Notes: generated from the sequence alone by a model not told the origin. A stretch of 64,000 nucleotides of DNA from Streptomyces sp. NBC_00620 (GCF_026341825.1 NZ_JAPENY010000001.1:3162001-3226000), one strand, 5' to 3'. Shown: positions 33,359 to 42,027, numbered from the stretch's first letter. Program-made: numbers and translations.

Positions 33359-34375
33359 TCAGGCGGCGTCCCCGTGACACTCCCCATAAACCCGCCCCGA
33401 CCCACACCAACAATCCGCCCCCCGCTGCGGAGGCCAAGCCACAGCCAGCCCCCGCGCCGCCAACGTCGTCGCATACTGCGGCAGCAACGTCGGGTCTGCC
33501 GGGGACGAGGCCTCGGACGCAGCGAACGCCTCGTACGAGGGGACCGTGCCCGTGACGATGCCCAGGTTCGGGGTGCCGGAGGACGCGAGCTCCCGTAGTG
33601 ACGCCTCTATGGTCGCGAGGTGTTCCTCGTGGGAGGGGTACTCCGATTCGAGGGGCGGATACGCGGCCAGGAGTTCGGTCAGTTCTTCGGTCGGCCAGTG
33701 GAGGACCGCTACCGGGAAGGGGCGGGAGAGGGCCTCGCGGAACGTGCCGAGTTCTGCGCGTAGGCGGGAGATCTCTGCCTGGAGTTCGGCGGGGTTGTCC
33801 GAGCCCAGGGACCACACGCGTTTCGGGTCGTGGAGTTCGTCCAGGGAGATCGGGGAGGAGTGGAGGGTGTCGGCCAGGGTGTCCCAGTCGTCGTGGGTGG
33901 CGCCGAGCATGCGGCGGACGCGGTGGCGGCCGAAGAGGACGGGGCGGGTGGAGTACGGGGGTTCGGCCACGTCGGTGAGCAGGAGGGTGGCCGCTTGCGT
34001 GAACGTTTCCTGGGCCGACTCCAGCTCGTCGTGGGACTCCAGGGACTCCGCCACGATCACCCAGGGGGCCGGGTCGCGGGGGGCGGCGGCGCGGACTCCG
34101 TCGATGATCGCGCGGGCCTCCGCCTCGTGGCCGTACTCCCAGAGGTTGGAGGCCTTCAGGGCTCGTACCAGGTGGGGGTTTTCCAGAGAGTCAACGGATG
34201 ACAGCAGGCGGTCGTAGAGCGCGGTGGCTCCGGGGCGGTCGCCGGCAAGTTCGAGGTGGGCCGCGGCCTGCACGAGCAGGTGTTCGGCGTCCTCCGGGTA
34301 GAGGCCGGCAGTACGTTCCAGGCGGGCTGCTTCGCCGGTGTGGTCGACGTTCTCGGCAGGCGTGTCGGGGCGCAT
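33359..34375 (-). CDS. TPR-like protein with C-terminal SEC-C motif
   Basis: 338 residues from ATG 34375; GTG 34384 is three codons upstream and equally lacks a clear ribosome site. N-terminal half is helical repeats: GEAARLERTAGLYPEDAEHLLVQAAAHLELAGDRPGATALYDRLL and so on. The C-terminus ends DCWCGSGRVYGECHGDAA, a zinc-binding SEC-C motif (CxCGSGxxxxxCHG) as in SecA and many accessory proteins. The function is unknown; SEC-C is a protein or nucleic-acid interaction module. Confidence 0.82.
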   Translation of the reverse strand: MRPDTPAENVDHTGEAARLERTAGLYPEDAEHLLVQAAAHLELAGDRPGATALYDRLLSSVDSLENPHLVRALKASNLWEYGHEAEARAIIDGVRAAAPRDPAPWVIVAESLESHDELESAQETFTQAATLLLTDVAEPPYSTRPVLFGRHRVRRMLGATHDDWDTLADTLHSSPISLDELHDPKRVWSLGSDNPAELQAEISRLRAELGTFREALSRPFPVAVLHWPTEELTELLAAYPPLESEYPSHEEHLATIEASLRELASSGTPNLGIVTGTVPSYEAFAASEASSPADPTLLPQYATTLAARGLAVAWPPQRGADCWCGSGRVYGECHGDAA

Positions 34376-34391
34376 GGTGGACACCGTACTG

Positions 34392-34405
34392 CCGCAGGCC
34401 TGCGG
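34392..34405. promoter_or_regulatory. 14-bp perfect palindrome upstream of SEC-C gene
   Basis: CCGCAGGCCTGCGG, 17 bp upstream of the SEC-C gene start. CCGCAGGCC recurs at 34417-34425, so it could also form a hairpin. Between here and 34568 there are only short CACACGGCAC/ACGCACCGGC repeats. Confidence 0.35.
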
Positions 34406-34568
34406 ACGAGAGGGATCCGCAGGCCAGAGGCGTCAGAGGCGTGCAGGATCACACAGGAACGCACCGGCACGCACCGGCAGACACAGGCACGCACTGCCTG
34501 CCGGGCGCGCGCGGGCTCACTCGGTACGGCTCCGGCACGATCACACGGCACGGCTCACACGGCACCGA

Positions 34569-36044
34569 TCACACCACCACCCCGTCGATCTGCAGCGTCT
34601 GCACCGCCCCCGCCGCGAACGGCACGCTCACAGATTTCCCGCTCAGGTACGTGTCCGAGCGTGCCGTGTACAGGTCACCGCTGCCCGACGTCACCGTGTT
34701 CCAGCGGGGGACCAGGCCGCCCGTGCCGCCTGCCACCGTGGTGAAGCGGGAGAGGTCGAAGGTCAGGGTCTGGGCGGAGGTGGACTTGTTGGCCGCCACG
34801 ATCACCAGGCGTTTCGCCGTCGGGTCGAAGGCCGCTGTCGCGTAGTCCACTCCCGTGTTCACGATCGTCATTCCGGGGCGGATGTGGCGGCTGAACTGGG
34901 CGAGCACGTAGTACTTCGTCTGGACGGCGCCCGGCTGGAGGGTGCTCGCGTCGTACGCGATCGTCGCCCAGCCCGACGACGGGTCCATGACCTGCCAGTA
35001 GACCCAGGCCGTCGGGTGCAGCCAGCGGAAGTCGAGGAGCAGGTTGCTCGCCATGGTGAGGCCGGTGCCGTCGCCGTCGCCGTACTCGGAGTTCCACAGG
35101 CCCTTGCCGGCGGTCGTCACCGCGTCCGTGTAGAGGAGGTCACGTCGGCCGCCCGAACCCTGGTAGCCGTGTACGTTGACGCGGCTGACCAGGGCCTTCG
35201 TGGTCGAGCTGAATGAGTTCCAGGTGGTGCGGGCCAGGTCGTAGCTCGTCTCGTCCGATGCCGAGATCTTTGTCGCCGTCAGGCCTCGTTTGTCCAACTC
35301 GGTGCGCAGGTACGGGAGTACGGCCGACTGGACGGCGGCGTCCATGTGGCAGCCCTCCTGGGTGCCGGTGGCCGTCCACCAGCTGGAGGAGGGTTCGTTG
35401 AAGGGGTCGACGGTCGCGAAGCTCACGCCCCAGTTCGACTTCGCGTACAGGGCCACCGCCGCCAGGTGGGAGGCGTGCTGGCGGTAGTTCCAGGTCTGGA
35501 GGTTGTTGCCGCCGCCGGACGCGCCCGACGGGTTGTGGTTCGAACACATCCACCACATCGGGGAGTTGGCGAACAGCTCGCTCACGGCGCCCCGCTGGGT
35601 GGCCTTCACCAGTGCGGCTCGCTGCGCCGCGTCCGCGGTCCAGTCCCAGGCCGTGGACGTCGGGTCCTCGTTGTTCCAGTCCTGCCAGAAGCCCTCGATC
35701 TGCTTGAAGCCGGGGATGTTGGCGGAGGCGACCATGGACTCGCCGTTCACGCTGTTCCAGCTGCACGCGCCGAGGTTGTAGCGGGCGATGTTCAGGCCCA
35801 GGCCCGGCAGCGTCCTGCCGCTGTACGCCACCGACTTGGTGGTGAAGAAGATGTCGGCGAAGTCGTCCCGGGCGCCGAAGACGTTCGCCCACCAGGCCAG
35901 TGAGGTGCCCCAGCCCTCCCATTTCCCGTACGTCGTGGCCGGGTTGACGGCGATGGTCGCGTCCGCGTGCGCGGTGCCTGTCGCCAGGGCGCTGCCGGCG
36001 AGCGCGCCGCCCGTGGCGGCCAGCAGTGTTCTGCGTCGGATCAT
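34569..36044 (-). CDS. Secreted GH30-family glycosidase (endo-beta-1,6-galactanase-like)
   Basis: 491 residues from ATG 36044; the 95-codon upstream extension is rejected because MIRRRTLLAATGGALAGSALATGTAHA is a complete Tat-type signal with RRRT and an AHA-DA cleavage site. The catalytic (beta/alpha)8 barrel starts YGKWEGWGTSLAWWANVFG. Putative acid/base Glu is in VDPFNEPSSSWW (about residue 218) and nucleophile Glu in LWNSEYGDGDG (about 318). A beta-sandwich follows (FSRHIRPGMTIV...LVIVAANKSTSAQTLTFDLSRF). This layout matches Streptomyces endo-beta-1,6-galactanases of GH30, which degrade arabinogalactan side chains. The promoter region holds a TAAA-N5-TTTA element. Confidence 0.88.
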   Translation of the reverse strand: MIRRRTLLAATGGALAGSALATGTAHADATIAVNPATTYGKWEGWGTSLAWWANVFGARDDFADIFFTTKSVAYSGRTLPGLGLNIARYNLGACSWNSVNGESMVASANIPGFKQIEGFWQDWNNEDPTSTAWDWTADAAQRAALVKATQRGAVSELFANSPMWWMCSNHNPSGASGGGNNLQTWNYRQHASHLAAVALYAKSNWGVSFATVDPFNEPSSSWWTATGTQEGCHMDAAVQSAVLPYLRTELDKRGLTATKISASDETSYDLARTTWNSFSSTTKALVSRVNVHGYQGSGGRRDLLYTDAVTTAGKGLWNSEYGDGDGTGLTMASNLLLDFRWLHPTAWVYWQVMDPSSGWATIAYDASTLQPGAVQTKYYVLAQFSRHIRPGMTIVNTGVDYATAAFDPTAKRLVIVAANKSTSAQTLTFDLSRFTTVAGGTGGLVPRWNTVTSGSGDLYTARSDTYLSGKSVSVPFAAGAVQTLQIDGVVV

Positions 36045-36185
36045 GGCTCTCCGTCCATCCCGCTCAACTGCCAGTCGTCCCACTGGCGTTGGGCTGCCGC
36101 GGCCTGTGAAGGCCTGTCCCGCTGATGCCATCAGGAAGCATCGGGGGTGGCGCGTGAGGTTGTCGAGGGTTGTGACAGCCCTTTC

Positions 36186-36198
36186 TAAAACCAGTTTA
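36186..36198. promoter_or_regulatory. TAAA-N5-TTTA element upstream of GH30 gene
   Basis: TAAAACCAGTTTA lies about 145 bp upstream of the glycosidase start in the only AT-rich part of the region. It could be a repressor site or part of a promoter. Confidence 0.3.
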
Positions 36199-36263
36199 TG
36201 AAGCCGTCGGATGTGGATATTCGGATGTGGACATGGGGAGTGCGCGGGGAGGATTGTGGGGCT

Positions 36264-36335
36264 GGTGACCTGAAGGCTCACCCCTCCGGTGACTTGAAGG
36301 GGTACCTCTCTGGTGACTTCAAGGCGCACCCCTTA
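36264..36335. repeat. Three 24-bp direct repeats, each an inverted repeat
   Basis: Copies at 36264, 36288 and 36312. Each starts GGTGAC(C/T)T(G/C)AAGG and has the dyad GGTGA-N9-TCACC (copy 1), GGTGA-N9-GTACC (2), GGTGA-N9-GCACC (3). The array ends 34 bp before the sortase ATG. Confidence 0.75.
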
Positions 36336-36369
36336 TCGTGCGTGCCGCCCCGGCGAAGGAGGCGTACGC

Positions 36370-37164
36370 ATGCGGGTCACGCGGGCAGCGCGGGTTTCCG
36401 TGGTGCGGCACAGCACTCGGCGGCGGCAGGCCATGCGCAGGCGCGCCTTGTGGACCGGCGGCGAACTCCTCGTCACCCTCGGGGTCGTCCTGCTGCTACT
36501 CGTCGCCCACCAGTTGTGGTGGACCAACCGGCAGGCCCAGCACAACGCCGCGCGCGAGGTACAGGCACTGGAGAGGGAGTGGGGGGCCGCGACCCCCTCG
36601 GCGCCGGCGACGGAGGCCGCGCCGAGTGCCGCGCCTACGGAGGACGCCGGGCAGGATTCCGACGGGCAGGAGCGGAAGTCCGCGCTCAACAGCACCCGCA
36701 CACAGCCCAGTTGGTCCCAGGCCTACGCCATCCTCACCATCCCCCGCCTCGGGCTCCGCGTCCCCGTCGCCGAAGGCGTCAGCAAGCAGGGCGTTCTCAA
36801 CAAGGGGTACGTCGGCCACTACAAGGACACCCAACAGCCCGGCCAGGCAGGGAACTTCGCCCTCGCCGGGCATCGCAACACCCACGGCGAACCGTTCCGG
36901 TACATCAACCGGCTCAAGCGCGGGGACGAGATCAGCGTAGAGACCGAGGCCGCCCTCTACACGTACACCGTCGACAAGACCCTTCCGCAGACCTCGGCCG
37001 GAGACGGCGGGGTCATCGGCACGGTGCCGCGCAGCACCGCCCGGCCCGCGTACGGGTACAGCGAGCCCGGGTACTACATCAGCCTCACCACCTGCACCCC
37101 CGAGTACACCTCCAAGTACCGACTGGTGGTGTGGGGGAAGCTCACATCGACGCGGCCGAAATGA
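36370..37164 (+). CDS. Class E sortase
   Basis: 264 residues, ATG 36370 with GAAGGAGG 8 nt upstream. Membrane-anchored transpeptidase that links LAxTG-type proteins to the cell wall. N-terminal basic region and one membrane helix (GGELLVTLGVVLLLLVAHQLWW), a Pro/Ala/Asp-rich stalk (about 80-110), then the sortase fold: ILTIPRLGLRVPVAEGVSKQGVLNKGYVGHY, catalytic His in FALAGHRNTHGEPF, Cys in ISLTTCTPEYTSKYR with the downstream Arg. TCTP with this size is characteristic of class E. A likely substrate with LASTG is encoded at 50424-51290. Confidence 0.92.
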   Translation: MRVTRAARVSVVRHSTRRRQAMRRRALWTGGELLVTLGVVLLLLVAHQLWWTNRQAQHNAAREVQALEREWGAATPSAPATEAAPSAAPTEDAGQDSDGQERKSALNSTRTQPSWSQAYAILTIPRLGLRVPVAEGVSKQGVLNKGYVGHYKDTQQPGQAGNFALAGHRNTHGEPFRYINRLKRGDEISVETEAALYTYTVDKTLPQTSAGDGGVIGTVPRSTARPAYGYSEPGYYISLTTCTPEYTSKYRLVVWGKLTSTRPK

Positions 37165-37224
37165 AGGCCCGCGGCCACGGTGAACCCCCGCAGCCACGAT
37201 GCCGCCCCACCCGAGCCCGACCCG

Positions 37225-38622
37225 TCACCCCCGCTCCCGCAACACCCCCACACTCACCGCCGCCACCAGCGCCAGCCCCGCCGAGACCCCGATCGCGACG
37301 TCCGCCCCGTGCGCGAGACCCCCCGTCGACGTCACCAGCGCGATCGTCAGGGCGACCCCGGCGCAGGAGCCGATGTACCGGAACGTCTGCTGTGCGCCGG
37401 AGCCCATCGCGGCCCGGTTGGCGGGGACGGACTCGACGGAGAGAAGGGGCAGGGCGGCGTTGAGGAGGCCGCTGCCGATGCCGGAGATGACGAAGCCGGG
37501 GAGCAGGCGGGTCCAGGAGCCGGCGTCGAACGCGCCGAGCATCGTCAGGGCTCCGGTCGCGTGCAGTGCGAAGCCGAGGGCGAGCTGGTGGCGCGGTGAG
37601 ACCCGGCCCGCGAGGCGCCGCGCCTGGAGTGCGACCACGAAGGACAGGCCGGACCAGAGCAGGAACAGCCAGGCCGTGTCCATCGCGGACAGGCCGAGGG
37701 TCTGCTGGAGCAGCGCCGGCAGGAAGCTGAACAGGCCGATCACCGCGAGGCCCGTGAACAGACCGCCCGCGGACGAGGCGAGGAAGCGGCGGTGGCGGAG
37801 CAGGCCGAGGTCGATCATCGGCGTACGGGTACGGCGCTCGACGAGGACGAACAGGGCGGTCAGGACGAGGAACGCCGCCAGCAGGAGGCACACCGGCGCC
37901 CGCAGCCAGCCGTCCCGGCCGAGTGTGAGCGCGGCCACCAACGCCACCAGAGCGAGACCGAAGGTGAACGCCCCGGCGAGGTCCGGCCGGCCGCCGCGCG
38001 GCGCCCGGGACTCCGTGAGCGCCCGGCTGCCCAGCGCGGCGACGGCCAGCGCGGCCGCGCCCAGGACCACGTACGCCACCCGCCAGTCGGCCAGCGCCAT
38101 CGCACCCGCGAGCAGCGGGCCCGCCGCGATCCCGCCGCTGACGAACGCGCCCCACACGCCGGTCGCGCGCAGCCGGCCGCGCGGGGTCGGGAACGCGTGC
38201 ACCAGCAGGCCCAGGCTGCTCGCGAGGATCGCCGCGCTCGCCGCGCCCTGCATGACGCGGGCCAGCGTGAAGAGGAGGGTCGAGTTCGCGAGCGCGCCCA
38301 GTGCCGTGGTGATGCCGAGTGCGACCGTGCCTGCCAGGAACATCCGGCGGCGCCCGTAGTCGTCCGCGAGGCTGCCCGCGACCAGGAGCAGTGCGGCCAG
38401 GCCCAGCGGGGTGCCGTTGATCAGCCAGGCCTGGGCGGAGACCGGGGTGTGCAGGGTGGCCGCGGTGGCGGGGAGGGTGACCATCGGCGCCGTGTAGTTC
38501 ATCAGGGTCACGGCGGTGGCGGCGCTGGTGAGGGCGAGGGTGCGGCCCGCGGACGGCGGCGTGCTCTCCCGGGTGGGCGCTGCCTCCACGGTGGCGACGG
38601 CGCCGCGGTCGAGCTCTGACAT
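37225..38622 (-). CDS. MFS transporter (DHA2-like drug exporter)
   Basis: 465 residues with about 14 hydrophobic segments. Motif A is GSLADDYGRRRMFLAG; motif C-like GVWGAFVSGGIAAGPLLAGAM marks an antiporter. Probably exports drugs or metabolites by proton exchange. It is divergent from an HxlR-type regulator with TGAACC operators in the 149-bp gap, so it is likely repressed by that regulator. Confidence 0.9.
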   Translation of the reverse strand: MSELDRGAVATVEAAPTRESTPPSAGRTLALTSAATAVTLMNYTAPMVTLPATAATLHTPVSAQAWLINGTPLGLAALLLVAGSLADDYGRRRMFLAGTVALGITTALGALANSTLLFTLARVMQGAASAAILASSLGLLVHAFPTPRGRLRATGVWGAFVSGGIAAGPLLAGAMALADWRVAYVVLGAAALAVAALGSRALTESRAPRGGRPDLAGAFTFGLALVALVAALTLGRDGWLRAPVCLLLAAFLVLTALFVLVERRTRTPMIDLGLLRHRRFLASSAGGLFTGLAVIGLFSFLPALLQQTLGLSAMDTAWLFLLWSGLSFVVALQARRLAGRVSPRHQLALGFALHATGALTMLGAFDAGSWTRLLPGFVISGIGSGLLNAALPLLSVESVPANRAAMGSGAQQTFRYIGSCAGVALTIALVTSTGGLAHGADVAIGVSAGLALVAAVSVGVLRERG

Positions 38623-38684
38623 GACCTGCCCTGCCTTTCGGGCGAGTGGAGAGGACGGAAGGTGAGCCGGGATTCAGTAGGTCT

Positions 38685-38741
38685 GTTCACTGAACCGAGG
38701 CATGTGTGCCGACCATAGCATCTAGGTTCGGTCATTGAACC
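38685..38741. promoter_or_regulatory. Candidate HxlR operators between MFS and hxlR-type gene
   Basis: Perfect dyad GTTCA-C-TGAAC at 38685-38695 and GGTTC-N7-GAACC at 38725-38741. Both contain A(C/T)TGAACC(G/A)A. The second overlaps the predicted -35 box of the regulator gene, which would allow autorepression. Confidence 0.6.
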
Positions 38742-38764
38742 AACCCGGCGAAAATTGGTTACAG
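38736..38764 (+). promoter_or_regulatory. Predicted promoter of the HxlR-type gene
   Basis: TTGAAC (38736-38741), a 17-bp spacer and TTACAG (38759-38764), ending 7 nt before ATG 38772. The position implies a leaderless or very short-leader mRNA. Confidence 0.45.
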
Positions 38765-38771
38765 TGAGGCC

Positions 38772-39299
38772 ATGGCTCTGGGCAAGGACTATCCGACGCA
38801 GCAGTGCTCGATCGCCCGCGCGCTCGAGGTCGTCGGCGAGCGATGGACACTCCTCGTCATGCGCGACGCGCTCTACGGCGTACGGCGCTACAACGACTTC
38901 CTCGTCCACCTCGGCATCCCGCGCGCCGTCCTCGCGGCCCGCCTCCAGACGCTCACCGCCGAGGGCATCCTCGAAAAACGCCGCTACCAGGAGTCACCCC
39001 CGCGCGACGAGTACGTCGTGACCGACCGCGGCGCCGCCCTGTGGCCCACCCTGCGGTCCCTGGGCCTGTGGGGCCGCGAGCAATACGCGGAGACCCAGCT
39101 GCGCTACTTCCGGCACGCGGCCTGCGGTACGGAACTCGGGCCGTACGGCGAATGCCCCGCCTGCGGAACCCTCGTACCGGTCCCGGACGTAGTAATGACA
39201 CCGGGACCCGGACTCGATCAGCGGCCGGCGGATCCCGTAAGCCGGGCACTGCTCAAGCCCAAGCGCCTCCTTGAGCCGATCGAGACGGATCCCGTATAA
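38772..39299 (+). CDS. HxlR family transcriptional regulator
   Basis: 175 residues. Winged helix typical of HxlR: CSIARALEVVGERWTLLVMRDALYGVRRYNDFLVHLGIPRAVLAARLQTLTAEGILEKRRYQESPPRDEYVVTDRGAALWPTLRSLGLWGREQYA. The C-terminal part has CGTELGPYGECPACG, a possible zinc site. It is likely the local repressor of the divergent MFS pump. Confidence 0.9.
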   Translation: MALGKDYPTQQCSIARALEVVGERWTLLVMRDALYGVRRYNDFLVHLGIPRAVLAARLQTLTAEGILEKRRYQESPPRDEYVVTDRGAALWPTLRSLGLWGREQYAETQLRYFRHAACGTELGPYGECPACGTLVPVPDVVMTPGPGLDQRPADPVSRALLKPKRLLEPIETDPV

Positions 39300-39352
39300 C
39301 AGGCAAGAACAGGCAGGAACAACGCACAGGGAACCGAGAGGGGGAGCAGCCG

Positions 39353-39682
39353 ATGATCCGAGCGCGAGCCCGAGCCCGGGGCATCATGCGTCCCGCCTCC
39401 CTGCTGCTCCTGCTGCTCGTCGAGGTCGCTCTGCTCGACTCCGGCAGCCTCGTCGCCGCCGTCGCCGTCGCGTTCACCGCGACCGCCGCGGCCGGCTCCG
39501 CACTCGCCGTCTGTGCGCTCATCGGCTCGCGCTGCGCGCCCGCCGTGCCGCGTACGCGCGTACGGACGGCCATCCGCGACCGCGAGCACCGTACGGCGTT
39601 CCTGCCCCAGCGTGATCCCGACGCGGCGGGGCGTTCACGTCCCCGGGCGCCGGGGCGTGCCCTCCTGACGGCCGCCGCGTAG
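39353..39682 (+). CDS. DUF6412 domain small membrane protein
   Basis: 109 residues. Two adjoining hydrophobic segments (PASLLLLLLVEVALLDSGSLVAAVAVAFTATAAAG, then SALAVCALIGSRC), followed by the basic tail RTRVRTAIRDREHRTAFLPQRDPDAAGRSRPRAPGR, which is the DUF6412 signature. It usually precedes a yidC gene in actinomycetes, as here (89 nt), suggesting a link to membrane-protein insertion that is not established. Confidence 0.75.
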   Translation: MIRARARARGIMRPASLLLLLLVEVALLDSGSLVAAVAVAFTATAAAGSALAVCALIGSRCAPAVPRTRVRTAIRDREHRTAFLPQRDPDAAGRSRPRAPGRALLTAAA

Positions 39683-39771
39683 GGCACCTCTTTCCCTGAG
39701 CAGACCCCGCGTGGGTCGTCATGCCGCCATCTCGTACTTCCGGCACGACGAGACCCTCGGAGGGCTCACCC

Positions 39772-40503
39772 ATGTCCACGTTCCTGTCCGCTTTCGCACG
39801 CCTCGTCGAGCAGCTCGCCGACCTGCTCCAACCGTTGTTCCACGCCTCCGCGGCGGCCGCCGCGATCGTCCTGTTCACCGCGTTCGTACGACTTCTCGTG
39901 CATCCCCTGTCCCGGTCGGCGGCGCGCGGACAGCGGGCGCGCACCAAACTCCAGCCGCGGATCGCGGAGCTGCGCAAGAAGCACGCGAAGAATCCCGAGA
40001 AGCTGCGGACGGCGGTGCTGGAGCTGCACACGGCGGAGAAGGTGTCGCCCCTGTCCGGGATCCTGCCCAGCCTGCTCCAGCTGCCGGCCTTCTTCCTGCT
40101 CTACCACCTGTTCTCCAGCTCGACGATCGGCGGCGAGGCCAACGGCCTGCTGGCGCACAAGCTCTTCGCCGCGCCCCTCGGCGACCGCTGGGCGGACGCG
40201 CTGGGCGACGGCGGGGTCCTCGGGGCGTCGGGGCTCGTCTACCTCGCCCTCTTCGCGATCGTCGCCGCGGTCGCGACCTTCAACTACCGGCGTACGAAGC
40301 GGATGGTGGCCGCGAACGCCCCGGTGGCCGACAGCGACCAGCCGGTGCCCGGACTCGGCGCGATCACCAAGGTCATGCCGTTCATGTCCTTCATCACCCT
40401 CGTCAGCGTGGCGGTGATGCCGCTGGCGGCCGCGCTGTACATGGTGACCAGCACGACATGGAGTGCGGTGGAACGGGCGTTCCTGTACCCCCTCAACACG
40501 TGA
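39772..40503 (+). CDS. yidC: YidC/Oxa1-family membrane insertase
   Basis: 243 residues from ATG 39772 with GGAGGG at 7 nt; a shorter Streptomyces-type paralogue rather than the ribosomal-operon YidC. Helix 1 has the conserved Arg in LFTAFVRLLVHPLSRSAARGQRARTKLQPRIAELRKKH; the cytosolic loop continues to HTAEKVSPLSGILPSLLQLPAFFLLYHLFSS; later helices include GLVYLALFAIVAAVATFNYRR and FMSFITLVSVAVMPLAAALYMVTSTTWS. It inserts membrane proteins alone or with Sec. The stop is followed by a 22-bp-period repeat. Confidence 0.88.
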   Translation: MSTFLSAFARLVEQLADLLQPLFHASAAAAAIVLFTAFVRLLVHPLSRSAARGQRARTKLQPRIAELRKKHAKNPEKLRTAVLELHTAEKVSPLSGILPSLLQLPAFFLLYHLFSSSTIGGEANGLLAHKLFAAPLGDRWADALGDGGVLGASGLVYLALFAIVAAVATFNYRRTKRMVAANAPVADSDQPVPGLGAITKVMPFMSFITLVSVAVMPLAAALYMVTSTTWSAVERAFLYPLNT

Positions 40504-40541
40504 GGGTGGTCGCTTGAAGACGTGAGGGTGGTCCCAGTCCG
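40498..40541. repeat. Stop-codon repeat, 22-bp period, at yidC end
   Basis: ACGTGAGGGTGGTC is repeated exactly at 40498 and 40520; the first copy contains the yidC TGA. Confidence 0.75.
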
Positions 40542-40563
40542 TGATCAGGGTCTTGCGGACTGG
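40534..40563 (+). terminator. Hairpin after yidC
   Basis: CCAGTCC (40534-40540) pairs with GGACTGG (40557-40563) over a 16-nt loop. Stem of 7 bp, no T tract. Confidence 0.4.
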
Positions 40564-40643
40564 ACGCCGAGCTTGGACGATCGACCAGTCATCCGATGGC
40601 TGCACCTGTCGGACGACTGCCGCGATCGAGGGAGATTGTGATC

Positions 40644-41501
40644 ATGAAGCTGCTGCGAGTCGGTACGGCGGGGTCTGAGCGGCCCGCGCTGCTCGATGCC
40701 GAGGGGACCCTGCGGGACCTCTCGGGGGTCGTCCCGGACATCGACGGGGCGCTGCTCGCCGACGCCGCCGCGCTCGGCCGGATCCGTTCCGCCGCCGAGG
40801 CCGGTGAACTGCCCGCGCTGGACGCGGCCGGGCTGCGCGTCGGGCCGCCGCTCGCCCGTATCGGCAAGGTCGTGTGCATCGGGCTGAACTACCACGACCA
40901 CGCCCGCGAGACCGGCGCCGAGCCGCCAGCCGAGCCGGTGATCTTCTTCAAGGCGGCGGACACGGTGATCGGCCCGAACGACACGGTGCTCGTGCCGCGC
41001 AAGTCCGTGAAGACCGACTGGGAGGTCGAGCTCGCGGTCGTCATCGGCCGCACCGCGCGCTACCTGGAGTCCCACGAGGAGGCGCTCGCGCACGTCGCGG
41101 GGTACGCGGTGGCGCACGACGTCTCCGAGCGCGAGTTCCAGATCGAGCGCGGCGGGACCTGGGACAAGGGCAAGAACTGCGAGACGTTCAACCCGCTGGG
41201 CCCCTGGCTGGTGACCTCGGACGAGGTGCCCGACCCGCAGAACCTGGCGCTGAAGCTCTGGGTCAACGGCGAGCTCAAGCAGAACGGGACGACGGCCGAG
41301 CAGATCTTCCCGGTCGCCGAAGTGGTCCGGTACGTAAGCCAGTTCATGACGCTGTACCCGGGTGACGTCATCAACACCGGTACGCCGGCGGGGGTTGCCC
41401 TGGGGGCGCCGGAGCCCAAGCCGTTCCTTCGGGCCGGGGATGTGGTGGAGCTGGAGATCGAGGGGTTGGGTCGTCAGCGCCAGGAGCTGAAGGACGCCTG
41501 A
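40644..41501 (+). CDS. Fumarylacetoacetate hydrolase (FAH) family protein
   Basis: 285 residues, ATG 40644 with GAGGGAG 9 nt upstream. Cytosolic, Mg-dependent. The C-terminal FAH fold: VVCIGLNYHDHARETG, PVIFFKAADTVIGPND, VKTDWEVELAVVIGRTAR with metal-binding Glu residues, GYAVAHDVSEREFQ, WDKGKNCETFNPLGPWL and INTGTPAGVALG. It matches actinomycete 2-hydroxyhepta-2,4-diene-1,7-dioate isomerase/acylpyruvase-like proteins. The exact substrate is unknown; no catabolic operon partners. Confidence 0.9.
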   Translation: MKLLRVGTAGSERPALLDAEGTLRDLSGVVPDIDGALLADAAALGRIRSAAEAGELPALDAAGLRVGPPLARIGKVVCIGLNYHDHARETGAEPPAEPVIFFKAADTVIGPNDTVLVPRKSVKTDWEVELAVVIGRTARYLESHEEALAHVAGYAVAHDVSEREFQIERGGTWDKGKNCETFNPLGPWLVTSDEVPDPQNLALKLWVNGELKQNGTTAEQIFPVAEVVRYVSQFMTLYPGDVINTGTPAGVALGAPEPKPFLRAGDVVELEIEGLGRQRQELKDA

Positions 41502-41565
41502 GCTGTAGGAAGTTGAGGTGTACGGGGTTGGGGCGCCCCCAACCCCGTACGTACTCAGCGACTTC

Positions 41566-42027
41566 TCAGCCCTTAAAGCGCTCCAGCGCCGCCACCACCA
41601 TCGCGTGGTCCTCCACCTGCGGCAGCCCCGACACCACCACCGTGCCGACAACTCCCGCCCCCTCGACCGCGATCGGGAACGCGCCGCCGTGCGCCGCGTA
41701 CGTGTCGGGGTCGAGGCGCGAGGACTCCTCGAACGTCGTGCCCTTGGCCCGGAAGCGGGAGCCGACGAGGTAGGAGGAGGAGCCGTAGCGCTCGACGACG
41801 CGGCGCTTGCGGTCGATCCAGGCGTCGTTGTCCGGGGTGGAGCCGGGCAGGGCCGCGTGGAAGAGCTGCTGGCCGCCGCGGCGGATGTCGATGGCGACGG
41901 GGGCGGCCTGCTCGCGGGCCATGTCCACGAGCAGTGTGCCGAGTGCCCAGGCGTCGTCGTAAGTGAAGTGCGGGAGCGTCAACCGGCGCTCCTGTTCCTC
42001 CAGTTCAGGAATGCTGGGGGCGCTCAC
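41566..42027 (-). CDS. UPF0303 / heme-degrading-domain-like protein
   Basis: 153 residues from GTG 42027, overlapping the upstream stop as GTGA. Sequence LEEQERRLTLPHFTYDDAWALGTLLVDMAREQAAPVAIDIRRGGQQLFHAALPGSTPDNDAWIDRKRRVVERYGSSSYLVG, then YAAHGGAFPIAVEGAGVVGTVVVSGLPQVEDHAMVVAALERF, matches UPF0303 (YBR137W/HbpS-GlcG-like fold). The family often sits beside Gfo/Idh oxidoreductases, as here. Role unconfirmed. Confidence 0.82.
   Translation of the reverse strand: MSAPSIPELEEQERRLTLPHFTYDDAWALGTLLVDMAREQAAPVAIDIRRGGQQLFHAALPGSTPDNDAWIDRKRRVVERYGSSSYLVGSRFRAKGTTFEESSRLDPDTYAAHGGAFPIAVEGAGVVGTVVVSGLPQVEDHAMVVAALERFKG

Noticed and set aside
36264..36335. CRISPR-like array
   Set aside because: Three contiguous 24-bp repeats without spacers; operator-like instead. 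No CRISPR array or cas gene seen in the window.
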